Positions 27,136-36,212 of a stretch of 64,000 bases of DNA are shown one piece after another; within the stretch, counting starts at the first letter, position 1, and every line of letters starts with the position of its first letter. Made by a program: the position numbers and the translations under genes. Below the pieces are notes generated by a model that saw only the letters and a list, made by a program, of their open reading frames with translations, was not told the origin of the DNA and searched no databases. The stretch lies in the NCBI GenBank assembly GCA_016286995.1, contig JAEEVA010000014.1, positions 1-64,000 on the forward strand. The letters run 5' to 3'. The stretch comes from Prevotella sp. GTDB lineage: Bacteria > Bacteroidota > Bacteroidia > Bacteroidales > Bacteroidaceae.

Positions 27136-30100
27136 TCACTTAATCACGACCTTACGGCCATTGACGATGTACACACCCTTCTTCGTGGGAGTGCCATCCA
27201 GCTGACGACCGTTCAAGTTGTAGATGGTGGAAGGCTTCTGATGTAATGTTGAGACGGGAGTGACACTTGTCGTTGCATCTTCATTGATAAAGAAGAACTC
27301 CTTCCACTGTGGTGCCTGCTGATAGGCTGACAAACAACTGGGAGGTACACTCAATGTGCAGTTCCACTTGTTGATGTCGTCCAATGCCTGGTTGCCACAT
27401 GTGGGTGGTACTGCTGCATGGCTAATCAGCTTGGTCATTGCCGTACAGTCGGAGAATGCCTCTTGGCCAATTTCCTGTACACAGGAGCCAAATGAGAAGA
27501 AATCGAGGCTGCTGCACCCGGAGAAAGCCCAATTGCCAATCTTCGTCACACCATTTCCAATCTTCACTTCCTTCAGATTTGTACAGCCATAGAATTCATT
27601 CTCCGAAATTTCTGTCTCTTTATTCGTTATCTCTACTGAACGTAACGTAGTATTCCGATAGAATGGAGAGTAACCATAGTAGCTCGAAGTTGAGTAGGTG
27701 ATGTTCCTGCCAATATAAACATAGTCAAGTGGACAGCTCGAGAATATCGGTCTACTATTACTGCCATAACCAAGTGCCAGTTCCGACTCATGCTCATCCA
27801 TGATAACAGTTTTTAAACTGGTACATCCACCAAAAACGTAGTTTCCGATAGATGTTACATTTTGAGGAATACGAATCGTTGGCAAAGCGCTGCAACCCCC
27901 AAAAGCACCCTCATTGATTGTCTTGACACTGCTGCCAATTTGCAGATCAATCAAAGAAGAACAGCCACTGAATGTATATTCATCAATGATATTAACACCA
28001 CTTCCTATTTTAGCAGATGTCATTAAAGAGCATCCGGAAAAAGCAGATTTCCCGATGGAAGTTACGGCATCAGGGATTACAATGCTTTCCAATTTAGAAC
28101 ATCCGTAGAAACTATTCTCGCCAATTGAAGTAACACCCTGACCTAAACCTGCAGTTTGCAAGGCTGTACATTTGTAGAATGCATTCTTTCCAAGATTGCC
28201 CTGATTGCTAATTGATACCGTATTTATGCTTTTACATGTATAAAACGCTTTTTCCCCTATATCTCCTTTAAAACTCAATGAAACATCTTGAATAAACTGA
28301 TTGTTATAGAATGCATAAGGATGAACTTGTTTTACCGTCAATGCTATTCCCTTATTCGTTACGGTTTCTCCGATATTCACATGTTCGTTAGTTTCATTAT
28401 ACAAACAATCAATAGCATCGCAAGTGCGGTCAGAAGGGCTTACAGGCACATATTTTACTCCGTCAACCTCAAAAAGTGAGCTTAAGAACGGATATTCTGT
28501 TTTGTTATACAGTGAAGTATATAGGTTATTTGGCACATAGTTCACTGATCCTGCGGCATTGTTATATCCACTTGGTGGTGTATTCGTTAACCAAATTACC
28601 TTTGTCGGTTTATGATTCTCAAAAATACCTGAACCGAAAGTCAATATTCCAGAGCCAATAGTTACACTCTCTAATTTGGAACAAGATGCGAATGCATTTT
28701 TATCGATGCTTGTCACTGAGTTGGGAATGGTCACGTTTATCAGGCCAGTGCAGTTACTGAACGCTTTGTCGCCGATGCTCGTCACTTCATCGCCGATTAT
28801 TACCTCTTTAATATTTTTGAGACCAGAAAACCAATTACCAATTGTACTACAATGGAATGTTACGCTCGTAAGGCCAGTGCAGTTATAGAACGCACTGGAA
28901 CCGATACTTGTCACTGAGTTCGGTAAGGTTATGCTTGTCAGACCAGTACAGTTATAGAACGCACTGGAACCGATTCTTATCACTGAGTTCGGTAAGGTTA
29001 TGCTTGTCAGACCAGTGCAGTTACTGAACGCTTTGTCGCCGATGCTCGTCACTTCATCACCGATTATTACCTCTTTAATATTTTTGAGATCAGAAAACCA
29101 ATTACCAATTGTACTACAATGGAATGTTACGCTCGTAAGGCCAATGCAGTTGTAGAACGCACTGGAACCGATACTTGTCACTGAGTTCGGTATGGTTATA
29201 CTTGTCAGGCCAGTGCAGCCTTCGAACGCCCCATAACCGATACTCGTCACTGAGTTGGGGATTGTTATACTCGTCAGGCCAGTGCAACCAGCGAACGCAC
29301 CACCGTTAAATCCTCCGATATCATTCGAACCAATGGACGTTACAGAGTTAGGTATGGTAACATTACTCAAACCTGTACAGTTATAAAATGTCCCATTCGC
29401 AATTGTTGAAATGGAATTCGGAATGGTTACGCTCGCCAGGCCTGTACAGCCTTGGAACGCATCTTTACCAATACTCGTCACTGAGTTCGGAATGGTTACG
29501 CTCGTCAGCCCTGTGCAGCCAGAGAATGCAGAGCTACCGATACTTGTCACTTCATCACCGATTGTAACTTCTTCAATATTTCCGAAGCCAGAAAACCAAC
29601 TACCAATTATATTACAGTGGAATGTCACGCTCGTCAAGCCAGTGCAGCCAGAAAACGCATAGCCACCGATGCTCGTCACTGAGTTGGGGATTGTTATGCT
29701 CGTCAGGCCAGAGCAGCCAGAAAACGCATAGCCACCGATGCTCGTCACTGAGTTGGGGATTGTTATGCTTGTCAGACCAGTGCAGCCAGAAAACGCATCG
29801 CTACCGATACTCGTCACTGAGTTGGGAATGGTTATGCTCGTCAGACCACTGCAGCCATGGAACGCATCCCAACCGATATTCGTCACTTCATCACCGATTA
29901 TTACCTCTTTAATATTTTTTAGATTAGAAAACCAACTGCCGATTGTATTACAATGGAATGTCACGCTCATCAGGCCAGTGCAGCCAGAGAATGCAGAGCT
30001 AGCGATATTTGTCACTGAATTGGGGATAGTTATACTCGTCAGACTAGTGCAGCCAAGAAATGCTTCGCTACCGATACTCGTTACTGAGTTGGGGATTGTT

Positions 30101-30834
30101 ATACTTGTCAGGCCAGTGCAGACAGAGAACGCAGAGCTACCGATACTTGTCACTTCATCACCGATTATAACTTCTTTAATGCTTTCGAAACCGGAGAACC
30201 AACTGCCAATTGTACTACAATGGAATGTCACGCTCGTCAGACTAGTGCAGCCAGAAAACGCACCATTACCGATGTTCGTCACTGAGTTCGGAATGGTTAT
30301 GCTCGTCAAACTAGTACAACCAGAAAACGCCTCATAACCGATGCTCGTCACTGAGTTTGGGATGAGTGTGTTTTGACAGCCCCATAGAAGTGTGTTAGTT
30401 TCAGTTTCAATAATAGCATTACAGTTATTTCGTGAATCAAATTTAGGATTATCTTGTGATACAACAATTGACGTCAGGCCAGTGCAACCTCTGAACGCAT
30501 AATTCTCGATGCTCGTTACTGAGTTTGGGATGGTTATGCTTGTTAGACCAGTGCAGTCACTGAACGCAGAGTTACCGATACTCGTTACAGGATAATTTTT
30601 TCCTCTATAAAAAACTGATTCAGGAATGACCACATTGCCAGAGTATTCATTGGAATAACTAAAAGAATAATCGCCACGATAGCTGACAGCAAACTCTGTA
30701 TAGTTGTTTGTATATCTATAATAGATGGTGACACCATCAGAATTGACCACTGCGATGTCGTAGGAAAAGGCTTTTGTTCCAACCATGCTCATGAGCACGG
30801 TGAGGAGTAATGTAAGTTTAAACTTTTTCATCAT
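27136..30834 (-). CDS. BspA-like leucine-rich repeat surface protein
   Basis: The 1232-residue protein has a signal peptide ([23 protein letters not shown]). Then come about 40 TpLRR/LRR_5 repeats of 23 residues with consensus [23 protein letters not shown]. Five times the array switches to a longer block starting VTFHC-TIG-WFS and ending [14 protein letters not shown] non-LRR segment near residues 775-850 ([14 protein letters not shown]) splits the array. The C-terminus is a short tail, LNGRQLDG...VNGRKVVIK, shared with the hydrolase at 3070. BspA-like proteins bind host proteins or other bacteria. It starts 3 nt after the HEPN-like gene, so it appears to be the last gene of that operon. Confidence 0.93.
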   Translation of the reverse strand: MMKKFKLTLLLTVLMSMVGTKAFSYDIAVVNSDGVTIYYRYTNNYTEFAVSYRGDYSFSYSNEYSGNVVIPESVFYRGKNYPVTSIGNSAFSDCTGLTSITIPNSVTSIENYAFRGCTGLTSIVVSQDNPKFDSRNNCNAIIETETNTLLWGCQNTLIPNSVTSIGYEAFSGCTSLTSITIPNSVTNIGNGAFSGCTSLTSVTFHCSTIGSWFSGFESIKEVIIGDEVTSIGSSAFSVCTGLTSITIPNSVTSIGSEAFLGCTSLTSITIPNSVTNIASSAFSGCTGLMSVTFHCNTIGSWFSNLKNIKEVIIGDEVTNIGWDAFHGCSGLTSITIPNSVTSIGSDAFSGCTGLTSITIPNSVTSIGGYAFSGCSGLTSITIPNSVTSIGGYAFSGCTGLTSVTFHCNIIGSWFSGFGNIEEVTIGDEVTSIGSSAFSGCTGLTSVTIPNSVTSIGKDAFQGCTGLASVTIPNSISTIANGTFYNCTGLSNVTIPNSVTSIGSNDIGGFNGGAFAGCTGLTSITIPNSVTSIGYGAFEGCTGLTSITIPNSVTSIGSSAFYNCIGLTSVTFHCSTIGNWFSDLKNIKEVIIGDEVTSIGDKAFSNCTGLTSITLPNSVIRIGSSAFYNCTGLTSITLPNSVTSIGSSAFYNCTGLTSVTFHCSTIGNWFSGLKNIKEVIIGDEVTSIGDKAFSNCTGLINVTIPNSVTSIDKNAFASCSKLESVTIGSGILTFGSGIFENHKPTKVIWLTNTPPSGYNNAAGSVNYVPNNLYTSLYNKTEYPFLSSLFEVDGVKYVPVSPSDRTCDAIDCLYNETNEHVNIGETVTNKGIALTVKQVHPYAFYNNQFIQDVSLSFKGDIGEKAFYTCKSINTVSISNQGNLGKNAFYKCTALQTAGLGQGVTSIGENSFYGCSKLESIVIPDAVTSIGKSAFSGCSLMTSAKIGSGVNIIDEYTFSGCSSLIDLQIGSSVKTINEGAFGGCSALPTIRIPQNVTSIGNYVFGGCTSLKTVIMDEHESELALGYGSNSRPIFSSCPLDYVYIGRNITYSTSSYYGYSPFYRNTTLRSVEITNKETEISENEFYGCTNLKEVKIGNGVTKIGNWAFSGCSSLDFFSFGSCVQEIGQEAFSDCTAMTKLISHAAVPPTCGNQALDDINKWNCTLSVPPSCLSAYQQAPQWKEFFFINEDATTSVTPVSTLHQKPSTIYNLNGRQLDGTPTKKGVYIVNGRKVVIK

Positions 30835-30837
30835 TTC

Positions 30838-31311
30838 TTATTTTAGATTTGCTTTAACTTCTGCTATTAATCGCTTGAAGTCGTCAAGATTTACTATTCT
30901 TGCATATAGAACTCGTTTTCGTAGAGAGCCTTTATCTTCATAATAATCTTCAAACACATACGCACCATTGTCTAAACGAATGTAGTTATGGGCGAAAGCA
31001 TTCCTCATATGCTTATACCATTTCTTGACGATTTGGGTATACTGTCTTGTTGAGGTTTGTTTGATGGCATTTGCTGAAAAATAGAACACATTGTCTTGAG
31101 GATTTTGCATCTTAACCTCATAGTTTTTATATACGAAACCAAATGGCGTGCTTGCATTTACTTTCGTCGCAGCATCAGTAAGTATCTTTTCATCTCCATA
31201 TGATGATCTACCGCTTTCGCAAACAAGCAATATGTTTTCATAAAAGAAATACACGCTCTTTTCGTCTAAGATACTTATGGCGGATCTTTTGGGTAAAATA
31301 ACTTTTGCCAT
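30838..31311 (-). CDS. HEPN-like protein of unknown function
   Basis: I do not recognise the family with certainty. The 157-residue protein has an alpha-helical centre with KHMRNAFAHNY, matching the Rx4H motif of HEPN domains (Arg103, His108). This motif is the RNase site in many toxin and defence proteins. The N-terminal part is beta-rich and contains paired aromatic residues (YFFYENILLVCESG). The C-terminal tail is basic. It is the middle gene of a tight operon with 3-nt gaps on both sides. A toxin, an RNA-binding regulator or a defence effector are all possible; nuclease activity is inference. Confidence 0.55.
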   Translation of the reverse strand: MAKVILPKRSAISILDEKSVYFFYENILLVCESGRSSYGDEKILTDAATKVNASTPFGFVYKNYEVKMQNPQDNVFYFSANAIKQTSTRQYTQIVKKWYKHMRNAFAHNYIRLDNGAYVFEDYYEDKGSLRKRVLYARIVNLDDFKRLIAEVKANLK

Positions 31312-31314
31312 AGT

Positions 31315-31701
31315 CTATTTAGTTATTTGGATTACATTACAGAATGACTTTATTTCCTTTTCGTCATCCGACAGGAAATAGCCTCTAATCCCATACTGGG
31401 TATAAGATATTCCATCAGAAGCTTCATTACCTATTTCAGCATCCCCTTCAAACTCAAAATTATATTCTATATTGGGAATGTCTATAGGCTTGCACTTCAC
31501 ATTTCTTCCTAATCTAATTTCTACAACATCCAAAACTTTATTTCCCTTTTTATATATAAGTTTAGGAGTAATCATAGAACAGAGTTTTGTCTCTAATGTT
31601 TCTTCTACCTTTGGTTTCGATGAACCTTTTACAAAAGGCTTTTCATGCTCTCCAACTATTCTACCTGCCATACGCCATAAAACATTACTGCCTATAGCCA
31701 C
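31315..31701 (-). CDS. Hypothetical protein, first gene of the HEPN/BspA operon
   Basis: The family is not recognised. The 128-residue track ORF begins with GTG at 31701 (MAIGSNVLWRMAGRIVG); the ATG at 31671 would give 118 residues. There is no signal peptide or membrane helix. The middle is beta-rich (KLIYKKGNKVLDVVEIRLG) and the C-terminal half acidic (YNFEFEGDAEIGNEASDG). Its AT-rich codon use is like that of the HEPN-like gene and unlike housekeeping neighbours, which suggests both were acquired together. It might be the partner of the HEPN-like protein. Confidence 0.5.
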   Translation of the reverse strand: MAIGSNVLWRMAGRIVGEHEKPFVKGSSKPKVEETLETKLCSMITPKLIYKKGNKVLDVVEIRLGRNVKCKPIDIPNIEYNFEFEGDAEIGNEASDGISYTQYGIRGYFLSDDEKEIKSFCNVIQITK

Positions 31702-31996
31702 CCGGATTCAGCGTTAAACATATTATATGGAAAGACGTGGGTGCTCTACTCGCCTATCCCACGTGAGGGCTCTCGCATTGCCTTGACCAGGATAAGCAAC
31801 TCGATAGCCCACGCCGAGAAATATTGACAAAGCCCCCAGATGGGGCTGATTGCAATACACTCAAAGTGGACGTTCGGTTGCGATATCTTCTGGTCATTGA
31901 ATTTGCGAGATTCTCACGTCGAAGATAACGTTCGTAAACGTCCTTTTTACCACTAAGATATGACCCTCCAGCCCTTGCGGACTATTCGAGTCGCTT
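31702..31996 (-). ncRNA. Candidate structured leader or small RNA upstream of the HEPN/BspA operon
   Basis: From the promoter at 31997 about 290 nt are transcribed before any ORF. Stems in plus coordinates: 31868-31874 with 31937-31943; 31884-31890 with 31921-31927 inside it; 31831-31836 with 31842-31847, a GC-rich hairpin followed by UUU on the minus strand; 31767-31781 with 31796-31810 (12 of 15 paired); and 31735-31741 with 31758-31764. No family was recognised. A 6S-like or other stand-alone RNA is possible. Confidence 0.5.
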
Positions 31997-32029
31997 GCAA
32001 AGATACGAATAAGTGAGGACAAAAACAAA
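31997..32029 (-). promoter_or_regulatory. Promoter of the leader RNA / HEPN / BspA operon
   Basis: On the minus strand, TTTG (plus 32026-32029), 20-nt spacer and TATCTTTGC (plus 31997-32005). Confidence 0.8.
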
Positions 32030-32183
32030 TAAAATGGCAATTATTTTTTTTGTCGAACGAAAGTATCTTTACCATGGATAAAAGATAGGGAATTAATAAT
32101 ACTTACCTTACTTAGCAGGAAAGCATCTTTTAAAGCATAAGACATCATATACTGAAGGGTAATATGTGCTTAGCTACAAAAAA

Positions 32184-32246
32184 GTTGTTACAGCTTTTAA
32201 AATAGTTGTTACAGCTTTTCAGAAAGTTGTTACAACTTTTTTGCCA
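32184..32246. repeat. 21-nt tandem repeat, three copies
   Basis: GTTGTTACAGCTTTT recurs at 32184, 32205 and 32226, the last copy with CAACTTTT. No gene is seen between 31997 and 32605. Confidence 0.75.
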
Positions 32247-32334
32247 TTCAGCATCTCTTACTCTGTAGTATATATGGTTTTACTCGCTAAAAGATATGTT
32301 CTTGTTCAGTTCGATAGGCTCACTGGTGCGTCAA

Positions 32335-32489
32335 AGTAAGTGCGATGGTACGTCAATATAGGCTCGCCAGTACCTTTCGCGCACTTACTTTGACGCACCG
32401 TCGCACTTGAAATGACGCACCATCGCACTTACTATGACGCATTATCCCATATAAATTGACTTGTCAATGCACTTACTTGACTCGTCAAC
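32335..32489. repeat. 20-bp inverted repeat and 22-nt tandem array
   Basis: GGTGCGTCAAAGTAAGTGCG (32335-32354) is the exact inverse complement of 32380-32399. From 32380 onward 22-nt units follow at 32402, 32424 and 32468, with core CGCACTTACTTTGACGCACC and one divergent unit at 32446. Confidence 0.75.
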
Positions 32490-32549
32490 GCGTATACGAA
32501 AGCTTACGCATTTTTTGAAGGTAAGTATGTTTTTCTTGGATTTTTTTTG

Positions 32550-32558
32550 TACTTTTGC
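32550..32558 (+). promoter_or_regulatory. Promoter -7 element of the BASS transporter gene
   Basis: TACTTTTGC, 48 nt before the ATG. No clear TTTG box was seen at the expected distance. Confidence 0.55.
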
Positions 32559-32605
32559 AGCGCAGTATAATTTGTAGTAAGAAAAAGAAATCGTAGTAAG
32601 AATAA

Positions 32606-33535
32606 ATGAAGAGGATATGTGATTTCATTGCCCGATGGATGGGGGCCATGGTTTTACTGGTGGCTGTGTTGTCACTGGCGGTTCCTGCATCTTTCGTATG
32701 GATTGACACTTGGGCTATCAATCCGATGTTAGGTGTCATCATGTTTGGCATGGGACTGACACTTTCACCAAAGGACTTCAAGGTGGTGTTAAGCCGTCCC
32801 AAGGATATTCTTATAGGCTGTCTGGCACAGTTTACAGTGATGCCTTTGCTGGCCTTCGTGCTGACGTGGTTGTTCGCATTGCCTAAGGAGCTGGCGCTGG
32901 GTGTGATACTGGTGGGTTGCTGTCCAGGTGGAACAGCCTCGAATGTCATTACTTATCTGGCAAAAGGCGATTTGGCGCTTTCTGTAGGCATGACTGCAAC
33001 CTCAACGCTGTTGGCGCCCTTTCTGACGCCGCTACTGGTGTGGTTGATGGCTGGCACAATGGTTGATGTCGATACGTTGGGCATGTTGCAGAGCATCGTC
33101 TACGTGGTTATTGCACCCATTGTCTGCGGACTGCTCTGCCAGCGTTTCCTGCCACAGTTGACGAAAGGCGTTACGCCCTATCTGCCGGCGTTCTCTTCAG
33201 TGGTGATTGCCATTGTGGTGGGTATCGTCGTGTCGCACAATGCCGACCGCCTGTTGGTAGGTGGCTTGCTGGTGGTGTTGGCGGTGATGGCACATAATGT
33301 GCTGGGACTCAGCATTGGTTTCCTCGTTGGCCGTCTATTGCAGCTACCCAAACCCAAGTGTGTGGCTCTCAGCATCGAGGTGGGAATGCAGAATTCTGGC
33401 CTTGCCTCGTCGTTAGCCGTGTTGCATTTTGCGGCATATCCGCTTGCCACAATTCCTGGTGCCGTATTTAGCGTGTGGCATAATATCAGTGGTGCCTTAG
33501 TTGCCAAACTATATCAAATGTGGCAAAAAAAATAG
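32606..33535 (+). CDS. BASS-family (bile acid:sodium symporter-like) transporter
   Basis: The 309-residue protein has nine or ten hydrophobic helices. The BASS signatures are present: MLGVIMFGMGLTLSPKDF near residue 42 and GCCPGGTASNVITYLAKGD near residue 111. The second half has the matching crossover region IEVGMQNSGLASSLA. BASS members move bile acids, pantoate, pyruvate or other organic anions with sodium; the substrate cannot be assigned here. The gene is convergent with serA across a shared terminator. Confidence 0.9.
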   Translation: MKRICDFIARWMGAMVLLVAVLSLAVPASFVWIDTWAINPMLGVIMFGMGLTLSPKDFKVVLSRPKDILIGCLAQFTVMPLLAFVLTWLFALPKELALGVILVGCCPGGTASNVITYLAKGDLALSVGMTATSTLLAPFLTPLLVWLMAGTMVDVDTLGMLQSIVYVVIAPIVCGLLCQRFLPQLTKGVTPYLPAFSSVVIAIVVGIVVSHNADRLLVGGLLVVLAVMAHNVLGLSIGFLVGRLLQLPKPKCVALSIEVGMQNSGLASSLAVLHFAAYPLATIPGAVFSVWHNISGALVAKLYQMWQKK

Positions 33536-33558
33536 AGGGTACACCGTGATGTACCCTC
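33535..33558. terminator. Bidirectional terminator between the BASS gene and serA
   Basis: GAGGGTACA / TGTACCCTC with a 6-nt loop. It overlaps the last base of the BASS stop codon and lies 21 nt from the serA stop. Confidence 0.75.
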
Positions 33559-33579
33559 CTATGTTTGGCTGTTTTTGTC

Positions 33580-34497
33580 TTACTTGTTCACTTGGAACTT
33601 GGTGTCGCCATCCTTGAAGAAGGCATTGATCTGCTTAGCGGCAGCGATACCAGCGTTGATATTGGCCTCGGCTGTCTGAGCACCCATCTTCTTCGGGGTA
33701 GAGAAGTAACGACCTTCGAACTTCAGGAACTCGTCGTTGGCATCCGGCATGATGTCAGTAACGAACTTCAGGTCCTCACGCTCCTGCATCAGCTTGATGA
33801 GTTCAGGCTCGTTGATGACTTCCTTACGGGCTGTGTTCACCAGTACGCCACCTTTCTTCAGCTTGCCAACCAAAGCGGCATTGATGCTCTGCTTGGTCTC
33901 AGGAGTTGCGGGGATGTGGAGTGAAACGACGTCGCAGGTCTCGAACAGGGCGTCCTGATTGGCAACGGCATGAACACCTGCAGCCTCGATAACCTCTGCA
34001 GGGCAGAAAGCATCGTAAGCATAAACGTCCATACCAAAGCCCTTGGCGATGCGGGCCACGTTGCGACCAACATTTCCGAAAGCAAGGATACCCAGTTTTT
34101 TGCCCAGCAGCTCTGAACCGCTCTTGCCATTGTAGAAACCACGAACGGCCATCACCAACAGACCGAATACCAGCTCGGCAACGGCATTGGAGTTCTGACC
34201 AGGGGTATTCTCAGCTACTACGTTGTGAGCAGTAGCAGCGGCGAGGTCGATGTTGTCGTAACCAGCACCTGCACGAACGACTATCTTCAACTGCTTGGCA
34301 GCATCCAAAACTTCTGCATCTACCTTATCCGAACGGATAATCAGCGCGTCGGCATCTTTCACAGCCTCTAAGAACTGAGCCTTTTCTGTATATTTCTCAA
34401 GCAGTACCAGCTCATTGCCGGCTGCCTCTACTTCTGCCTTGATACCATTGACAGCAGCTGCTGCGAATGGCTTCTCTGTTGCAACTAATACTTTCAT
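33580..34497 (-). CDS. serA: D-3-phosphoglycerate dehydrogenase (short form)
   Basis: The start at 34497 (MKVLVATEKPF) gives 305 residues. The track's ten extra N-terminal residues are read from a heptad array. The Rossmann motif is LGILAFGNVGRNVAR, and the substrate-side blocks RAGAGYDNID and ENTPGQNSNAVAEL are present, as is NTARKE with the catalytic arginine. Where many family members have PH in the catalytic His loop, this protein reads STPKKMGAQT, so the usual His is not apparent. It oxidises 3-phosphoglycerate with NAD as the first step of serine synthesis. No C-terminal ACT domain is present. It is co-directional with serC, but an S23-type cassette lies between them. Confidence 0.9.
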   Translation of the reverse strand: MKVLVATEKPFAAAAVNGIKAEVEAAGNELVLLEKYTEKAQFLEAVKDADALIIRSDKVDAEVLDAAKQLKIVVRAGAGYDNIDLAAATAHNVVAENTPGQNSNAVAELVFGLLVMAVRGFYNGKSGSELLGKKLGILAFGNVGRNVARIAKGFGMDVYAYDAFCPAEVIEAAGVHAVANQDALFETCDVVSLHIPATPETKQSINAALVGKLKKGGVLVNTARKEVINEPELIKLMQEREDLKFVTDIMPDANDEFLKFEGRYFSTPKKMGAQTAEANINAGIAAAKQINAFFKDGDTKFQVNK

Positions 34498-34504
34498 GTT
34501 ATAT

Positions 34505-34532
34505 ATTGAACATTGAACATTGACCATTGACC
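34505..34532 (-). repeat. Heptad array on the serA side of the S23-type cassette
   Basis: On the plus strand, ATTGAAC twice then ATTGACC twice. It shares a 24-nt inverse-complementary core with 34900-34927. It lies between the S23-type stop and the serA start. Confidence 0.9.
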
Positions 34533-34533
34533 A

Positions 34534-34896
34534 TTAATCTTTCGCTTCCGTTTTGGTCGTTTTGATGATTTTGGTCAGGGTAGCTGCAATTTTACCACAA
34601 TCATTATAAATAGATTCAAATTGTTTGTCGTCTATTACGTCTGACTCATGTAACAGCTCTAGCCAATATTCAGTTTCGTTTGCTTCCTTTAGAGCAATGT
34701 TTAATTTGTTAACAAAATCCATTCGACTTTGAGCATTGACACTCTCTCGAATATTTGCCCCTATACTAGTGCCACTTCGGAGAACTTGCTTAGACAATAC
34801 ATATACTTGTTTGTCTTCTTTCAAGTACTTATAAAGACGGATTATTCGTAGTGCAAAAACCTTACTATCAATTAATACTTGATTATCCGTCTTCAT
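34534..34896 (-). CDS. S23-type four-helix-bundle protein
   Basis: The ATG at 34896 gives 120 residues; the TTG used by the track (34905) lies in a heptad array. The sequence matches the TIGR02436/S23-like family: SKVFALRIIRLYKYLKED, VLSKQVLRSGTSIGANIRES, then NKLNIALKEANETEYWLEL and a Lys/Thr-rich tail. Such proteins are encoded by intervening sequences in 23S rRNA of some bacteria and are structural relatives of Avd; they form basic pentameric barrels thought to bind nucleic acid. Here the gene is bounded by inverted heptad arrays and sits sense-oriented between serC and serA. An internally deleted copy is at 20646. Confidence 0.88.
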   Translation of the reverse strand: MKTDNQVLIDSKVFALRIIRLYKYLKEDKQVYVLSKQVLRSGTSIGANIRESVNAQSRMDFVNKLNIALKEANETEYWLELLHESDVIDDKQFESIYNDCGKIAATLTKIIKTTKTEAKD

Positions 34897-34899
34897 AAT

Positions 34900-34927
34900 G
34901 GTCAATGTTCAATGTTCAATGGTCAAT
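34900..34927 (-). repeat. Heptad array on the serC side of the S23-type cassette
   Basis: On the plus strand, GGTCAAT GTTCAAT GTTCAAT GGTCAAT. It overlaps the serC stop codon (34923-34925), so the array supplies the end of serC. Confidence 0.9.
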
Positions 34928-35990
34928 GATTATTTTCAAATTCCTTCATGCAGGCAACGAGGGCGTTGCAGCCTTCGATGGTCTGGGCGTTGTAGCAAGA
35001 GGCGCGGAAGCCACCTACCGAACGGTGACCCTTCACACCAACCATACCCTTTGAGGTTGCGAAGTCGAGGAAGTCCTTCTCTAACTCCTTGTACTCGTCG
35101 GCCATCACGAAGCAGAGGTTCATCACTGAACGGTCCTCAACATTGGCAGTACCACGGAACATCTTGTTACGGTCAATCTCACCGTAAACAATCTCAGCAC
35201 GCTGCTGAGCCAGCTTGTCCATAGCCTCAACACCACCATTGCGCTTAATCCAACGGAGGGTCTCAAGAGCACTGTAGATGGGAACCACGGGAGGTGTATT
35301 GAACATAGAACCCTTGTCCACGTGGGTGCGATAGTCGAGCATGGTAGGAATCTCACGAGGAGCCTTGCCCAGTTTCTCGTCCTTCAGGATGATGATAGTG
35401 ACACCAGCCATAGCCAGATTCTTCTGAGCACCAGCGTAGATGGCGTCGTACTTCTTAACGTCGATGGGACGGCTGAAGATATCCGACGACATATCGGCAA
35501 TCAGGGGAACGTTGACGTCGAGGTCCTTGCGAATCTCAGTACCGTAAATGGTGTTGTTCGTCGTGATGTGCAGGTAGTCGGCATCAGCGGGAACCGTCCA
35601 GTCCTTAGGAATGAATGTATAGTTGGCGTCAGCGGAAGAAGCCACTTCTACTACCTCACCAAACAACTTGGCCTCCTTCATAGCTTTCTTGGCCCAGACA
35701 CCTGTGTTCAGATAAGCAGCCTTCTTAATCAGGAAGTTGTAGGGAATCATGCAGAACTCGAGGCTTGCACCACCACCGAGGAAGATGACTGAGTAACCCT
35801 CAGGAATGTCGAGGAGCTCCTTTACAAGAGCGACAGCCTCGTCGACAACGGGCTGGAAGTCCTTTGCACGGTGGCTGATCTCCATCAGAGAGAGACCTGA
35901 GCCATTGAAATCAAGACACTGTTTTGCGGTTGCTTCGATAACCTCACGTGGGAGCATCGAGGGACCGGCGTTAAAGTTGTACTTCTTCAT
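34923..35990 (-). CDS. serC: Phosphoserine aminotransferase
   Basis: The 355-residue PLP enzyme has the PLP lysine in [12 protein letters not shown], the start [11 protein letters not shown] and the [11 protein letters not shown] phosphate-binding block. It converts 3-phosphohydroxypyruvate plus glutamate to phosphoserine and 2-oxoglutarate, the step after SerA. The last codons (FENNH and stop) run into the heptad array. It is first in the serC-[S23 cassette]-serA operon. A weak -7-like TAACTTCGC (plus 36053-36061) lies upstream. Confidence 0.97.
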   Translation of the reverse strand: MKKYNFNAGPSMLPREVIEATAKQCLDFNGSGLSLMEISHRAKDFQPVVDEAVALVKELLDIPEGYSVIFLGGGASLEFCMIPYNFLIKKAAYLNTGVWAKKAMKEAKLFGEVVEVASSADANYTFIPKDWTVPADADYLHITTNNTIYGTEIRKDLDVNVPLIADMSSDIFSRPIDVKKYDAIYAGAQKNLAMAGVTIIILKDEKLGKAPREIPTMLDYRTHVDKGSMFNTPPVVPIYSALETLRWIKRNGGVEAMDKLAQQRAEIVYGEIDRNKMFRGTANVEDRSVMNLCFVMADEYKELEKDFLDFATSKGMVGVKGHRSVGGFRASCYNAQTIEGCNALVACMKEFENNH

Positions 35991-36152
35991 TTTGTTAGTT
36001 TCTTGTTTTAAGAGTTTATATTTACTTTTACCTTTTTACCTTGAAATGTGGCGCGAAGTTACACTTTTTATTTCATTTGACCAAATATTTGAGCAAGAAT
36101 TAAGCAAAATACCCTATTTTACTTGCTTATTGTCAAGTCGAAGTGGCAAAAT

Positions 36153-36208
36153 GTTGACCGTTGAACATTGAACATTGAACATTGAGCATTGAACATTGAG
36201 CATTGAAC
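36153..36208. repeat. Eight-unit heptad array (ATTGAAC family)
   Basis: Eight heptads, mostly ATTGAAC with ATTGAGC, GTTGAAC and GTTGACC variants. It lies 4 nt beyond the stop codon of the DEAD-box helicase gene (minus strand). This is the longest uninterrupted array in the window. Confidence 0.92.
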
Positions 36209-36212
36209 ATTA

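Noticed and set aside
26915-27139. Small ORFs on both strands between the toxin gene and the BspA-like gene
   Set aside because: They run through palindromic repeats and hairpins, show no family pattern, and have no promoter.
28700-30350. CRISPR-like direct repeats
   Set aside because: The regular 69-nt repeats encode LRR units of the BspA-like protein; there are no short identical repeats with unique spacers and no cas genes.
31820-31860. tmRNA start (GGGGCTGAT on the plus strand)
   Set aside because: Only this short word matches; no tag frame, no tRNA-like 3' end and no CCA follow.
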